A stretch of DNA of 64,000 nucleotides. Source: Achromobacter ruhlandii (GTDB lineage Bacteria > Pseudomonadota > Gammaproteobacteria > Burkholderiales > Burkholderiaceae_B). The notes under the pieces were generated by a model, which did not search any database, had not been told where the DNA came from, and was given only the letters and a program-made list of their open reading frames with translations. Of the stretch, positions 8,610 to 16,604 are shown in pieces (the stretch's first letter is position 1; every line of letters begins with the position of its first letter). The translations under genes and the position numbers were made by a program. Where the stretch lies: assembly GCF_902859695.1 (NCBI RefSeq), contig NZ_CADIJL010000007.1:167429-231428 (forward strand). The letters run 5' to 3'.

Positions 8610-8681
8610 TCCGCGCGCGCCATCCCGTCGCCGCGCTGGGCGCGGCGCACACACCATTCCAATGACAGGCAGGAGAAGTTG

Positions 8682-10208
8682 ATGACGGAGATTCAAACCA
8701 TCGGCGTCGTGGGCGCCGGGGCCATGGGGCGGGGCATCGCCCAGATCGCGGCGCAGGCCGGCCTGCGCGTGCGCCTGTACGACACCAGCGCCGACGCCGT
8801 GGCCGCCGCGCGCGAGTCGCTGCGCCAGACCTGGGACAAGCTGGCCGAGAAGGGCAAGCTGACCGCCGCCGACGCGCAGGCCGCGCTGGCGCGCGTCGAG
8901 TCCGCCACGGCGCTGACCGACATGTCGCAATGCCAGTTGGTGGTCGAAGCCATTGTCGAGCGCCTGGACGTCAAGCGCGACCTGTTCGCCGCCCTGGAGG
9001 GCGTGGTGGCCGACGACTGCATCCTGGCCTCGAACACCTCGTCGCTGTCGATCACCGCCATCGCCGCGGCTTGCAAGCTGCCGCAGCGCGTCGCGGGCTA
9101 TCACTTCTTCAACCCGGTGGCGCTGATGAAGGTGGTCGAGGTCATCGACGGCCTGCGCAGCGCGCCCGAGACCGGCGACGCGCTGGCCGAACTGGCGCGC
9201 CGCATGGGCCACACGCCGGTGCGCGCCAAGGACATGCCCGGCTTCATCGTCAACCACGCCGGTCGCGGCATGAACACCGAAGGCCTGCGCGTGGCGCAGG
9301 AATCGGTGGCGAGCTTCGCGCAGGTGGATGCCATCATGCGCGAGCAGGCCGGTTTCCGCATGGGCCCGTTCGAGCTGCTGGACCTGACCGCGCTGGACGT
9401 CTCGCATCCGGTGATGGAATCCATCTACCGCCAGTTCTTCGACGAACCGCGCTTCCGTCCGTCGCCCATCACCACCGTGCGCCTGGCCGGCGGCCTGATC
9501 GGCCGGAAGGCCGGCGAGGGCTTCTACAAGTATGTGGACGGCCAGAAGCAGGTGCCGGCCGAGCCGCCCGTGCCGGCGCTGCCGCAAGGCCTGAAGGTCT
9601 GGGTCAGCCCGCGCCACGCGGAAGGTTACGCGCGCGCCACCGCGCTGCTGGAAAAGCTGGGCGCGCCGCTGGTGTCCGGCGCCACGCCGGCGGCCGATGC
9701 GCTCATCATCGTCACGCCGTTCGGTGAAGACGTATCCACCACGGTGTCGGCGCAAGGGCTGGATCCGGCGCGCTGCGTCGGCCTCGATACGCTGCACGCG
9801 TTCGACAAGGCCAAGCGCCGCACCCTGATGGTGTCGCCGGGAACCGACGCCAAATGGCGCGATGCCGCGCACGCGGTGCTGGCCGGCGACGGCGTGCCGG
9901 TGTCGGTGGTCGAGGATTCTCCCGGCTTCGTCGCGCAGCGCATCGTGGCCATGATCGTCAACATCGCCGCCGATATCGCGCAACAGCAGATCGCCACCCC
10001 CGAGGACATCGACCGCGCCGTGACGCTGGGCCTGGGGTATCCGGTGGGCCCGCTGGCCCTGGGCGACGCGCTGGGCGCGGAGCGCATCCTGGAGATCCTG
10101 AAGAACATCCAGCGCGTCACCGGCGATCCGCGCTATCGTCCCAGCCTGTGGCTGCAACGCCGCGTGCAGCTGGGCATGTCGCTGCTCAAGACCTCGGCCG
10201 CCGACTGA
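8682..10208 (+). CDS. 3-hydroxyacyl-CoA dehydrogenase, PaaH/PaaC type
   Basis: A 508-residue NAD-dependent enzyme oxidising 3-hydroxyacyl-CoA. The Rossmann motif GVVGAGAMGRGIAQ opens the protein (residues 8-21); ASNTSSLSIT and YHFFNPVALMKVVEV (catalytic His about 141) follow; a C-terminal domain is duplicated, the second copy being DSPGFVAQRIVAMIVNIAADI...GYPVGPLALGDALGAERI. This size and duplication fit the phenylacetate-type PaaH/PaaC subgroup, but no other paa gene is nearby, so I leave the symbol empty. ATG 8682 is chosen because AGGAG lies six bases upstream. Confidence 0.9.
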   Translation: MTEIQTIGVVGAGAMGRGIAQIAAQAGLRVRLYDTSADAVAAARESLRQTWDKLAEKGKLTAADAQAALARVESATALTDMSQCQLVVEAIVERLDVKRDLFAALEGVVADDCILASNTSSLSITAIAAACKLPQRVAGYHFFNPVALMKVVEVIDGLRSAPETGDALAELARRMGHTPVRAKDMPGFIVNHAGRGMNTEGLRVAQESVASFAQVDAIMREQAGFRMGPFELLDLTALDVSHPVMESIYRQFFDEPRFRPSPITTVRLAGGLIGRKAGEGFYKYVDGQKQVPAEPPVPALPQGLKVWVSPRHAEGYARATALLEKLGAPLVSGATPAADALIIVTPFGEDVSTTVSAQGLDPARCVGLDTLHAFDKAKRRTLMVSPGTDAKWRDAAHAVLAGDGVPVSVVEDSPGFVAQRIVAMIVNIAADIAQQQIATPEDIDRAVTLGLGYPVGPLALGDALGAERILEILKNIQRVTGDPRYRPSLWLQRRVQLGMSLLKTSAAD

Positions 10209-10229
10209 CGGCGCGGCCCCAAACAAAAA

Positions 10230-10258
10230 GCCCCTCGATGCATCGAGGGGCCTTTTTT
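10230..10258. terminator. Bidirectional intrinsic terminator
   Basis: A perfect 22-base palindrome with arms GCCCCTCGA/TCGAGGGGC and centre TGCA is followed by seven T on the plus strand and preceded by a run of A, which gives a T-tract on the minus strand. It separates two convergent genes, the dehydrogenase (ending 10208) and the cytochrome (ending 10296). Confidence 0.9.
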
Positions 10259-10295
10259 TCGACTGGCGCGGCGCCGCGCCCGGGGTGTGCGCGGC

Positions 10296-11222
10296 TTACT
10301 TGGCCGCGTCCACCATGTATTGCACGGCCGCGCGGATGTCGTCTTCCGAGGCGTTGGCCGCGCCGCCCTTGGGCGGCATCGGCGGCTTGCCCTGCATCGC
10401 GACCTTGACCATGGCGTCCATGCCGGTCTTGATGTACGGCTCCCAGGCGGCCTTGTCGCCGAACTTGGGAGCGTTGGCCACGCCGGTGGCGTGGCAGGCG
10501 AAACAGACGCTCTTGTAGAGCTTCTCGCCAGCGGGGTTGACCGCGGCGGCCTGTTGCGGCGCGGGCGCGGCGGCGGGAGCGGGAGCCGGCGCAGCGGCAG
10601 CGGCAGCGGGCGCGGCAGCAGCAGGAGCCGCGGCAGCCGGTGCGGGGGCGGGAGCGGCAGCCGCGGGCGCGGCCGGCGCGGCGTCGGCTTCCTTCTTGGC
10701 GCCTTCTTCAGCGGGGGCGGCCGGCTCCGGCAGCGAGCCGCCGGATTTGTTGGCCATGTACACCACGGCGCGCGCAACCTCGAAATCGGACAGAGTCGGG
10801 TTGCCGCCCTTGGCGGGCATGCCGCCCTTGCCATGCAGGGCGACGTTCATCATTGCGTCGAAGCCGGACTTGATGAAGGGGGCCCACGCGGCGTTGTCGC
10901 CGACCTTGGGCGCGCCCGCCACGCCGGCGGTATGACAGGCCGTACAGACGGCCTGGAAGACCTGTTCGCCGGTCTTGAAGACCTTGGGCGCGTTGGCGTC
11001 GACCAGTTCGAATCCCGCGACGGGGGCGATGCGTTTCGTGACGGCTTCCGTGGACAGGGTATCCGAGCCGGCGCCGACCTTGGCGCCCGAGGCGACCATG
11101 TTCACCAGTAGGATGATGATGGCGATAGGCACCACGAAGGCCAGTATGACCGTGACGATCAGTTGCTTCGGGGTCTTGATGGGGGAGGAGTGCTCTTCTA
11201 TGTGTTCCTGCTCGTTGCTCAT
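10296..11222 (-). CDS. Membrane-anchored dihaem cytochrome c (cytochrome c5 family)
   Basis: A 308-residue periplasm-facing electron carrier. Residues 19-42 form an uncleaved transmembrane anchor. Two cytochrome c5-like domains follow, each with a haem site (CTACH, about 93-97; CFACH, about 240-244) and a methionine ligand in a GGMPAKGG/PPMPPKGG context. They are joined by a linker of about 60 residues (165-228) made almost wholly of alanine and proline. It probably passes electrons to a terminal oxidase or similar acceptor; the partner is not in this window. AGGA lies seven bases before ATG 11222. The linker makes misassembly or length variation likely. Confidence 0.88.
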   Translation of the reverse strand: MSNEQEHIEEHSSPIKTPKQLIVTVILAFVVPIAIIILLVNMVASGAKVGAGSDTLSTEAVTKRIAPVAGFELVDANAPKVFKTGEQVFQAVCTACHTAGVAGAPKVGDNAAWAPFIKSGFDAMMNVALHGKGGMPAKGGNPTLSDFEVARAVVYMANKSGGSLPEPAAPAEEGAKKEADAAPAAPAAAAPAPAPAAAAPAAAAPAAAAAAPAPAPAAAPAPQQAAAVNPAGEKLYKSVCFACHATGVANAPKFGDKAAWEPYIKTGMDAMVKVAMQGKPPMPPKGGAANASEDDIRAAVQYMVDAAK

Positions 11223-11452
11223 GACCAAATCCTGCTAACGGGTACCGGGGCGCCTGGCGGCGGCAACAGAAAATCAGTACTGCACAAAGGGCGGCAAAAA
11301 GCAGACCGCCTTGCAAGCAAACGCTGGATTATATAACGGTGTCAGGGACGCGCGTCCAACGGACGGACGGGGTTTTCACGCAGTTTGCCCGGCGAATCGA
11401 TCCACTTCATGCAGATTGCGCAAAACTAGGTACAATACCGCCTCCTTGCGCT

Positions 11453-11527
11453 GCGCCCGTAGTTCAATGGATAGAATGAGAGTTTCCGAAGCTCTTGATA
11501 CAGGTTCGATTCCTGTCGGGCGCGCCA
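11453..11527 (+). tRNA. tRNA-Arg (anticodon CCG)
   Basis: A 75-base cloverleaf. The acceptor GCGCCCG pairs with CGGGCGC, followed by discriminator G and an encoded CCA. The anticodon stem AGAGT/GCTCT frames the loop TTCCGAA, giving anticodon CCG for codon CGG. The T arm contains GGTTCGATTCC. A -10-like TACAAT lies about 17 bases upstream (11431-11436). Confidence 0.95.
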
Positions 11528-11560
11528 TCGACCAAATGGCCAATCATCGTCGCTGGCCCA

Positions 11561-12742
11561 TCATCGCGTTGCCGCAACGGCGTCGCGGATGGCCAATGCG
11601 ATGCCGATGCCCAGGCCGGCCAACAGCACGCCGGCGGCCTGATGGGCCGTTCCAGACGCAAGCAGCGGCGCCGCCAGCGGCACCAGCGACAGAATGGACA
11701 CGTTGTTCAGCGTCTCCGCCGCGGCCAGCACCGCGCCCTTGTCCCGATCCGATCGTTTCGCCAATACGGCCGTGGATAGCGGCGCGCCCGCGCCCAGCGC
11801 GGCGCCCCACGCCGCCAGGCAGGCCAGCGCGCCGGGCAGTGGCAATGGCAGAAGATAGAATGCCGCCACGCAACCACCGAGCAGCGTGGTGGTGATGACC
11901 AAAGCGCCTTCTTCTCCGCAGCCCAGCCGGCGCAGCGCGCCGGTGGAAAGGTTGCCGACCCCCAGCCCGATGCCGAATGCCGTTGCGCTCAGGCCGACCT
12001 GCGCCACCTCCAGCTGATAGCGCGCGCGCAGGATTTCCCCCGAAAGCAGAAAGGCGGCCACGCCCGCGCCGTTCCAGAGCCCTTTGGCCAACAGCGGACG
12101 CACGATGGCCCGCGCGCGCAGCCAATGTACTGCGCTGCGCTGGCGCGGCGCGCGCGCGGCGTGCCCGCGCGGTATCGACATGCCGCTGACAACGCAGGCG
12201 ACAAGGCAGCCCGCCGACGTCAGCAGGAACGGTGCGCGCCAGCCGATCCAGTCGGTCAGCAGGCCGGCCAGCGCGGGCCCCATCGCGATGCCCGCCGTCA
12301 TGCCCAGCATGACGACGCCCATGGCCGCGGCCTGGCGGTCGCGCGGCATGCTTTCGGCGACCAGCGCGAACGCGTTCGGAATGATGACGGCGGAGGCGAG
12401 GCCGCCGAAAATCCGCAGCGCCAGCGCGACCTCCAGGGTTGGCGCCAACGCGACGCCGACGCCGTCGATCGCGAATGACAGCAGGCCGGCCAGCAACAGC
12501 CGGCGCCGATCGACGCGATCCGATAGGTGGCCAAGGATCGGCGCCGCGATGGCGTAGGCGAACGCGTAGCTGGAAATCAGCCACGCGGCCTGGGCCGGAC
12601 TGGCGCGAAAGGCGTCGGCCAACGGGTTCAACATCGGCGCGAGCATGAACTCGCTCGCGCCGACGAAAAACACGGACAGGGAAAGTGCGGACAGCAAGTG
12701 GCGTCCGTTGCCGATGCCGGCAATGGTTCTGGAACAGGACAT
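11561..12742 (-). CDS. MFS transporter, DHA1-type drug/metabolite exporter
   Basis: A 393-residue inner-membrane protein with about 12 hydrophobic helices. The A-motif-like loop between helices 2 and 3 reads GHLSDRVDRRRLLLAG, and the N-terminal helix has SVFFVGASEFMLAPMLNPLADAF, as in drug:H+ antiporter-1 proteins of the AraJ/Bcr kind. The ATG at 12742 has GGGAGAAGG in front; the open frame continues far upstream without support. It ends 33 bases past the tRNA, head-on to it. Substrate unknown; export of a small toxic or metabolic compound is the usual family role. Confidence 0.85.
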   Translation of the reverse strand: MSCSRTIAGIGNGRHLLSALSLSVFFVGASEFMLAPMLNPLADAFRASPAQAAWLISSYAFAYAIAAPILGHLSDRVDRRRLLLAGLLSFAIDGVGVALAPTLEVALALRIFGGLASAVIIPNAFALVAESMPRDRQAAAMGVVMLGMTAGIAMGPALAGLLTDWIGWRAPFLLTSAGCLVACVVSGMSIPRGHAARAPRQRSAVHWLRARAIVRPLLAKGLWNGAGVAAFLLSGEILRARYQLEVAQVGLSATAFGIGLGVGNLSTGALRRLGCGEEGALVITTTLLGGCVAAFYLLPLPLPGALACLAAWGAALGAGAPLSTAVLAKRSDRDKGAVLAAAETLNNVSILSLVPLAAPLLASGTAHQAAGVLLAGLGIGIALAIRDAVAATR

Positions 12743-12894
12743 GCCTTCTCCCGTGCAGATGCGAGTGGAGGGGAATGGAAAGAAAACGGGGAAAAACGGG
12801 GAAAAGCGGCGACGCTGGGGAATGCCGCGAGGAGGCGGGGCGTCGGAGTGCGCGAGGCGGGGGAGCAGCCGCGGGAGCCGGGCTACAAGCGGCG

Positions 12895-12910
12895 CTGATC
12901 CGTGGATCAG
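12895..12910. promoter_or_regulatory. 16-bp palindrome CTGATCC-GT-GGATCAG
   Basis: A perfect 7-2-7 palindrome lies about 150 bases before the MFS start and 220 before the AhpD-like gene. It could be an operator; there is no T-tract to make it a terminator. Confidence 0.35.
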
Positions 12911-12986
12911 GCAACCGACGTCATGATACCGGCTTGGTTGTGCGCGTTCAATCGACCAAGCGAAGCCATGGCGTCCATCCGCTGAT

Positions 12987-13005
12987 TGTTGCCGCCGAGG
13001 CAACA
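12987..13005. promoter_or_regulatory. 19-bp dyad TGTTGCC-N5-GGCAACA
   Basis: Perfect 7-base arms around five bases, with the T-N11-A spacing usual for LysR operators (TTGCC-N5-GGCAA). It lies 126 bases ahead of the AhpD-like gene, whose cluster includes a LysR gene at 14896-15900, making that protein the obvious candidate. Confidence 0.45.
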
Positions 13006-13130
13006 CCATGATCCCCTGGCCGGGCCTTCTGCCGCGGTTCAGGCCGACCTACGATCCGGGTGTCGTTCCAGCGCGCGCACCTTCCCGCGCCACGCTGCCT
13101 GGACCTGCCCAACCCCCTGAAGGAGTCACC

Positions 13131-13610
13131 ATGAGTCAACGCCTGAACGCTTTCGCCCAATCGCCCGAACTGTTCAAGAAATTCGTCGAGTTCGGCATGC
13201 TCTTGAAGTCCGGCGCGATCGAGCAGTCCATCCTGTCGCTGGTGGAGATCCGGGCATCGCAGCTCAATGGCTGCGGCTTCTGCCTGGACATGCACGTGAA
13301 GGAAGCCAAGATCCGTGGCGAGCGCGAGCTGCGCCTGCACCATGTGGCGATCTGGCGCGAATCCACCGAGTTCTCGCCGCGGGAGCGCGCCTGCCTGGCC
13401 TGGACCGAGGCGCTGACGACGCTGGGCGCGCAGGGCGTGCCCGACGAGGTCTACGAGCGCGTGCGCACGCAACTGTCCGAAAAGGAGATCAGCGACCTCA
13501 GCTTCGCCATCATGTCCATCAACGGCTGGAATCGCCTGAACGTCGGCTTCCGGACCGTGCCCGGCTCGGCCGACAAGGCCTATGGTCTGGACAAGGCCAA
13601 GTTCAACTGA
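13131..13610 (+). CDS. AhpD-like carboxymuconolactone decarboxylase family protein
   Basis: A 159-residue CMD-fold protein. The redox motif is NGCGFCLDMHVKEA, with C48, C51 and H55 matching the AhpD-type thiol catalytic set, so peroxidase or disulfide reductase activity is more likely than decarboxylation. AGGAG lies five bases before ATG 13131. It is ten bases ahead of the NAD-epimerase-like gene, with Ohr next. In many bacteria such CMD, oxidoreductase and epimerase genes (the COE genes) accompany ECF41 sigma factors, and one is encoded at 16605-17483. Confidence 0.88.
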   Translation: MSQRLNAFAQSPELFKKFVEFGMLLKSGAIEQSILSLVEIRASQLNGCGFCLDMHVKEAKIRGERELRLHHVAIWRESTEFSPRERACLAWTEALTTLGAQGVPDEVYERVRTQLSEKEISDLSFAIMSINGWNRLNVGFRTVPGSADKAYGLDKAKFN

Positions 13611-13620
13611 GGAGCGCGCC

Positions 13621-14376
13621 ATGAAAATCCTGGTCATCGGCGGCACGGGCCTGATCGGCTCCAAGCTCGTCAAATTGCTCATCGAACGGGGCCATGACGC
13701 TGTCGCCGCGTCGCCCGCGACCGGCGTCGACACGATCACCGGCGCGGGCCTGGACGCGGCGCTGGCCGGGGTCGAGACGGTGGTCGACGTGGCCAACTCG
13801 CCGTCGTTCGAAGACAGGGCCGTGCTGGAATTCTTCCAGACCTCGGGGCGCAACCTGCTGGCCGCCGAGGCTCGCGCCGGCGTGCGCCACCATGTCGCGC
13901 TGTCGGTGGTGGGCACGCACCGCCTGGCCGAAAGCGGTTACTTCCGCGGCAAGATCGCGCAGGAACAATTGATCCAGGCGGCCGGCATTCCCTACACCAT
14001 CGTTCACAGCACGCAGTTCTTCGAATTCCTGGGCGGCATCGTGCAGTCGGGCACCCAGGATGGCGAAGTGCGCCTGTTGCCCGCCTACGTCCAGCCGATC
14101 GCGTCCGACGACGTGGCGCTGGCCATGGCCGACGCCACGCTGGCGCCGCCGGTGAACGGCATTGTGGAAATCGCCGGGCCCGAGCGCCTGCGCCTGGCCG
14201 AACTGGCGCGGCGCTACATGGACAGGATCGGTGACTCACGCACGCTGCGGGCGGACGCGGGCGCGCGCTATTTCGGGGCGCTGCTCGACGATACGACGCT
14301 GGTGCCCGGCCCCGGCCCGCGCCTGGGCGCGATCGATTTCGAAACCTGGTTCAGCCGTTCCGGTTCGGGCACGTAG
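13621..14376 (+). CDS. NAD(P)-binding epimerase/reductase-like protein (atypical SDR)
   Basis: A 251-residue Rossmann protein beginning MKILVIGGTGLIGSKLVKLL, the dinucleotide-binding turn of atypical short-chain dehydrogenases. ALSVVGTHRLAESGYFRGKIAQEQLIQAAGIPYTIVHSTQFFEF is the usual core of the NmrA/YwnB-type group, without a canonical YxxxK catalytic pair, so sensing or reduction of quinone-like substrates is as likely as epimerisation. GAGGAG precedes the ATG. It is cotranscribed with the AhpD-like gene. Confidence 0.85.
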   Translation: MKILVIGGTGLIGSKLVKLLIERGHDAVAASPATGVDTITGAGLDAALAGVETVVDVANSPSFEDRAVLEFFQTSGRNLLAAEARAGVRHHVALSVVGTHRLAESGYFRGKIAQEQLIQAAGIPYTIVHSTQFFEFLGGIVQSGTQDGEVRLLPAYVQPIASDDVALAMADATLAPPVNGIVEIAGPERLRLAELARRYMDRIGDSRTLRADAGARYFGALLDDTTLVPGPGPRLGAIDFETWFSRSGSGT

Positions 14377-14396
14377 CGGCGCGCGCGGGGACTTCC

Positions 14397-14891
14397 ATGA
14401 GCAGACCGCGGCCGCCTGCACAGGCGCTCCTGGACAAGTACCGGGGCGGTGATTTCCAACCCCTGTACGCCACCAGCGTGACGGTGCGGGGCGGCGAGGC
14501 CGCGCATGGCCGCGCCTCCGGCATCGCCATGTCGGATGACGGCGCGTTGCAGGTCGAGCTGCGCCTGCCTGTCGAACTGGGCGGCCCGGGCGGAGGAACC
14601 AACCCCGAGCAACTGTTCGCCGCGGGCTATGCGGCTTGTTTTCACGGTGCGCTCAGCATGCTGGCAGAGCGCGCCGGCCTGGCCATTGCCGATGCCTCGG
14701 TGACGGCCATCATCGCCTTTGGCCGCGATCCCGTCGACGGCCTGTTCGCGCTGTCAGCGGACATCAACATCCACCTGCCCGGCGTGGCCAGGGCGGTGGC
14801 CGAGGAGCTGGTGCGCAATACGGAACGCCTGTGTCCTTACGCCAAGATGGCGCAGGGCGGCATCGAATGCGTGGTGGCGTTGACGCAATAG
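14397..14891 (+). CDS. Organic hydroperoxide resistance protein, Ohr/OsmC family
   Basis: A 164-residue thiol peroxidase of the Ohr/OsmC fold that reduces organic hydroperoxides. The two reactive cysteines are in GYAACFHGAL (C81) and ERLCPYAKMAQGG (C146). The sequence GGPGGGTNPEQLFAAGYAACFHGAL is typical of Ohr. It is about 20 residues longer at the N-terminus than most Ohr proteins. It is third in the AhpD-epimerase-Ohr operon and converges on the LysR gene only four bases away. Confidence 0.88.
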   Translation: MSRPRPPAQALLDKYRGGDFQPLYATSVTVRGGEAAHGRASGIAMSDDGALQVELRLPVELGGPGGGTNPEQLFAAGYAACFHGALSMLAERAGLAIADASVTAIIAFGRDPVDGLFALSADINIHLPGVARAVAEELVRNTERLCPYAKMAQGGIECVVALTQ

Positions 14892-14895
14892 CGAT

Positions 14896-15900
14896 TCAGG
14901 CCGGCGCCGACAGCAGGCTGTCGAGGATCTGCAGGTCCAGCGCGCGGATGCGCTCGGTCATGTAGTCGATGAAGACCCGCATGCGCGCCGGCAGGTGTTG
15001 GCGGCTCAGGAAACACAGGTAGTGTCCGCGGTCGTCGGGCGCGTACTGCGGCAGGCACGCCACCAGCGTGCCGGCACGCAGGTGGTCACAGACCTGATAG
15101 CCGGCCATCTGCGCGATGCCATGGCCGTCCAGCACCGCTTGCAAGACCAGGTCGGCGTCATTGAAGGTGAGCATGGCGGGCGGAGCGACTTTGCGCAGCT
15201 GGCCGCCGACCTTGAATTCCCACTCATATACGCGTCCGGAGGCGAGCCGGAAGTTCACGCAGCGGTGGCCGGCGATGTCGTCGACGCTGTCCGGCAGGCC
15301 ATGGCGGGCGACGTAGGCGGGGGCGGCGCACAGCATCATCTGCATGGGTATCACTTTCTTGGCGATCACCTGGCTGTCTTCCATGCGGCCGTTGCGGAAC
15401 GAGAGGTCGACGCGGTCGGTGGTGAAGTCGGTGGGGCCGTCGTCCAGCAACAGTTCCACCGAAATATCAGGATTGGCGTGGCGGAACCCTTGCAGCAGCG
15501 GCGCGACGACCTTGCGGCCGAAACCCACGGTGGAACACACGCGCAATTGACCCGCGGGCGGGCCCTCGCGCAGTTCCCGCATGTCGTCCAGGGCCTGGAC
15601 GATGCGTTCCACACCGGGATGGCATTGTTCGTAGAAGCGCTCGCCCTCGAGGGTCAGCGAGGTGCTGCGCGTGGTGCGGACGAACAGGCGGGTGCCCAAC
15701 TGGTCTTCCAGTTTTTGCACGCTGCGGCTGACCGCCGAGCGACCGATGCCCAGGCGGTCGCCGGCCTTGGCGAAGTTGCCTTCCGCGGCGACGGCGATGA
15801 AGGCCACGACGCCCGCGTAGCTGGTTGCAAAGCTGTCGGCCAGGGAGTCCGGCGCGGTGGAGCGGGGCGCGGCCGACGAGGCGGATGAGAGTGTCGACAT
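14896..15900 (-). CDS. LysR family transcriptional regulator
   Basis: A 334-residue LTTR with an extended, alanine/serine-rich N-terminus (about 27 residues) before the winged HTH (FIAVAAEGNFAKAGDRLGIGRSAVSRSVQKLEDQLGTRLFVRTTRSTSLT) and a PBP2-type effector domain. It belongs to the subgroup whose members often control neighbouring redox genes. An exact ECF41-type promoter sits 38-65 bases upstream, which suggests that it is expressed by the ECF41 sigma factor encoded 0.7 kb upstream, and it may in turn act on the operon at 13131-14891. Confidence 0.9.
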   Translation of the reverse strand: MSTLSSASSAAPRSTAPDSLADSFATSYAGVVAFIAVAAEGNFAKAGDRLGIGRSAVSRSVQKLEDQLGTRLFVRTTRSTSLTLEGERFYEQCHPGVERIVQALDDMRELREGPPAGQLRVCSTVGFGRKVVAPLLQGFRHANPDISVELLLDDGPTDFTTDRVDLSFRNGRMEDSQVIAKKVIPMQMMLCAAPAYVARHGLPDSVDDIAGHRCVNFRLASGRVYEWEFKVGGQLRKVAPPAMLTFNDADLVLQAVLDGHGIAQMAGYQVCDHLRAGTLVACLPQYAPDDRGHYLCFLSRQHLPARMRVFIDYMTERIRALDLQILDSLLSAPA

Positions 15901-15938
15901 GGTGGTGGCTCGGTGAGTGGGTGGGTCCTACCCCTCAA

Positions 15939-15965
15939 GACGGCACACCGGCCAACTTTGTGACA
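15939..15965 (-). promoter_or_regulatory. ECF41-type promoter, TGTCACA-N16-CGTC
   Basis: On the minus strand TGTCACA (15959-15965) and CGTC (15939-15942) are separated by exactly 16 bases. This equals the consensus described for ECF41 sigma factors. The start would be near 15932, leaving a leader of about 30 bases before the LysR ATG. An ECF41 gene lies 0.7 kb away. Confidence 0.7.
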
Positions 15966-16052
15966 TCGTCCGCAAAAAATACGGGCTTTCCCTAGAGGCA
16001 AGGCCCGCGTGCGCGTGGGCCCGCTCCGGGCCGCCTCCGAACCGCCGACCGC

Positions 16053-16484
16053 CTATTCGACGGGTGTCAGGGCGGGGGCGCCCTGCTTCTTGATCAGGAC
16101 CACCAGGAACCTGGCCGGCCTGGTCTGGCTGGCGTTGCGGCCTACGGTGTGAATGTCGTCCGGCCCTTCGTAGAACGTCTGGCCGGCGGTCAGCGTCACT
16201 TCCCTGCCGCCCTTGACCTGCATGACGATGCTGCCCTCGAGCACATAGACGAAAGCATGGGCGTCGTGGCGATGGACCGGGTCGGCGCCGCCAGGAGGGT
16301 AGTCGACGAGCAGCATCAGGGCGTCCTTGCCGGGAATGTCCGGCAGGTTCCTGGTCGTCAATTCCGTGACCACCGGATTGGCCGGCCCGGCGGTGGCTGC
16401 GTGGTGGGAGGCGGCGTGGGCCGGCGAGGCCAGCAATGCGCCGGCGGCAATAAGGGGGAGTGCGAACTTCGCGATTCTCGACAT
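16053..16484 (-). CDS. Secreted cupin-domain protein
   Basis: A 143-residue protein with a Sec signal peptide (MSRIAKFALPLIAAGALLASPAHA) and one cupin domain: DPVHRHDAHAFVYVLEGSIVMQVKGG (metal-binding histidines and acid) followed by YEGPDDIHTVGRNAS (the last His ligand). The family covers dioxygenases, isomerases and sensors; no reaction can be assigned. It is periplasmic by prediction. It follows the ECF41 sigma gene in the same direction with a 120-base gap, and precedes the LysR gene, so the three may be coregulated. Confidence 0.85.
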   Translation of the reverse strand: MSRIAKFALPLIAAGALLASPAHAASHHAATAGPANPVVTELTTRNLPDIPGKDALMLLVDYPPGGADPVHRHDAHAFVYVLEGSIVMQVKGGREVTLTAGQTFYEGPDDIHTVGRNASQTRPARFLVVLIKKQGAPALTPVE

Positions 16485-16604
16485 GGCCTGTCCTTGGTTG
16501 AAAGGTGACAGGTCGATCGTAGAAGCGCGGCAGGCCCGGCGGTAGGTCCGCGCAGGGGATCACCGTGTTGCCCGCCGCGCACCAACGCGGGCGGCGGGCA
16601 GTGG

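Larger units (their letters stand above)
12743..13130. other. 388-base divergent intergenic region
   Basis: No gene is supported here. It should contain the promoters of the MFS exporter (leftward) and of the AhpD-like operon (rightward). Two dyads are present, at 12895-12910 and 12987-13005. No ECF41-type TGTCACA sequence is found in it. Confidence 0.6.

Noticed and set aside
7335..10226. 963-residue open frame on the minus strand
   Set aside because: It lies wholly opposite the CoA-transferase and the 3-hydroxyacyl-CoA dehydrogenase, whose protein families are clear; it is a product of high G+C in the third codon position.
11453..11560. Integration site of a mobile element at tRNA-Arg
   Set aside because: No integrase, no direct repeat of the tRNA 3' end, and ordinary host genes on both sides.
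16485..16530. Second ECF41 promoter before the cupin gene
   Set aside because: TGTCACC occurs, but no CGTC follows at 16 bases and it would lie on the ribosome site.
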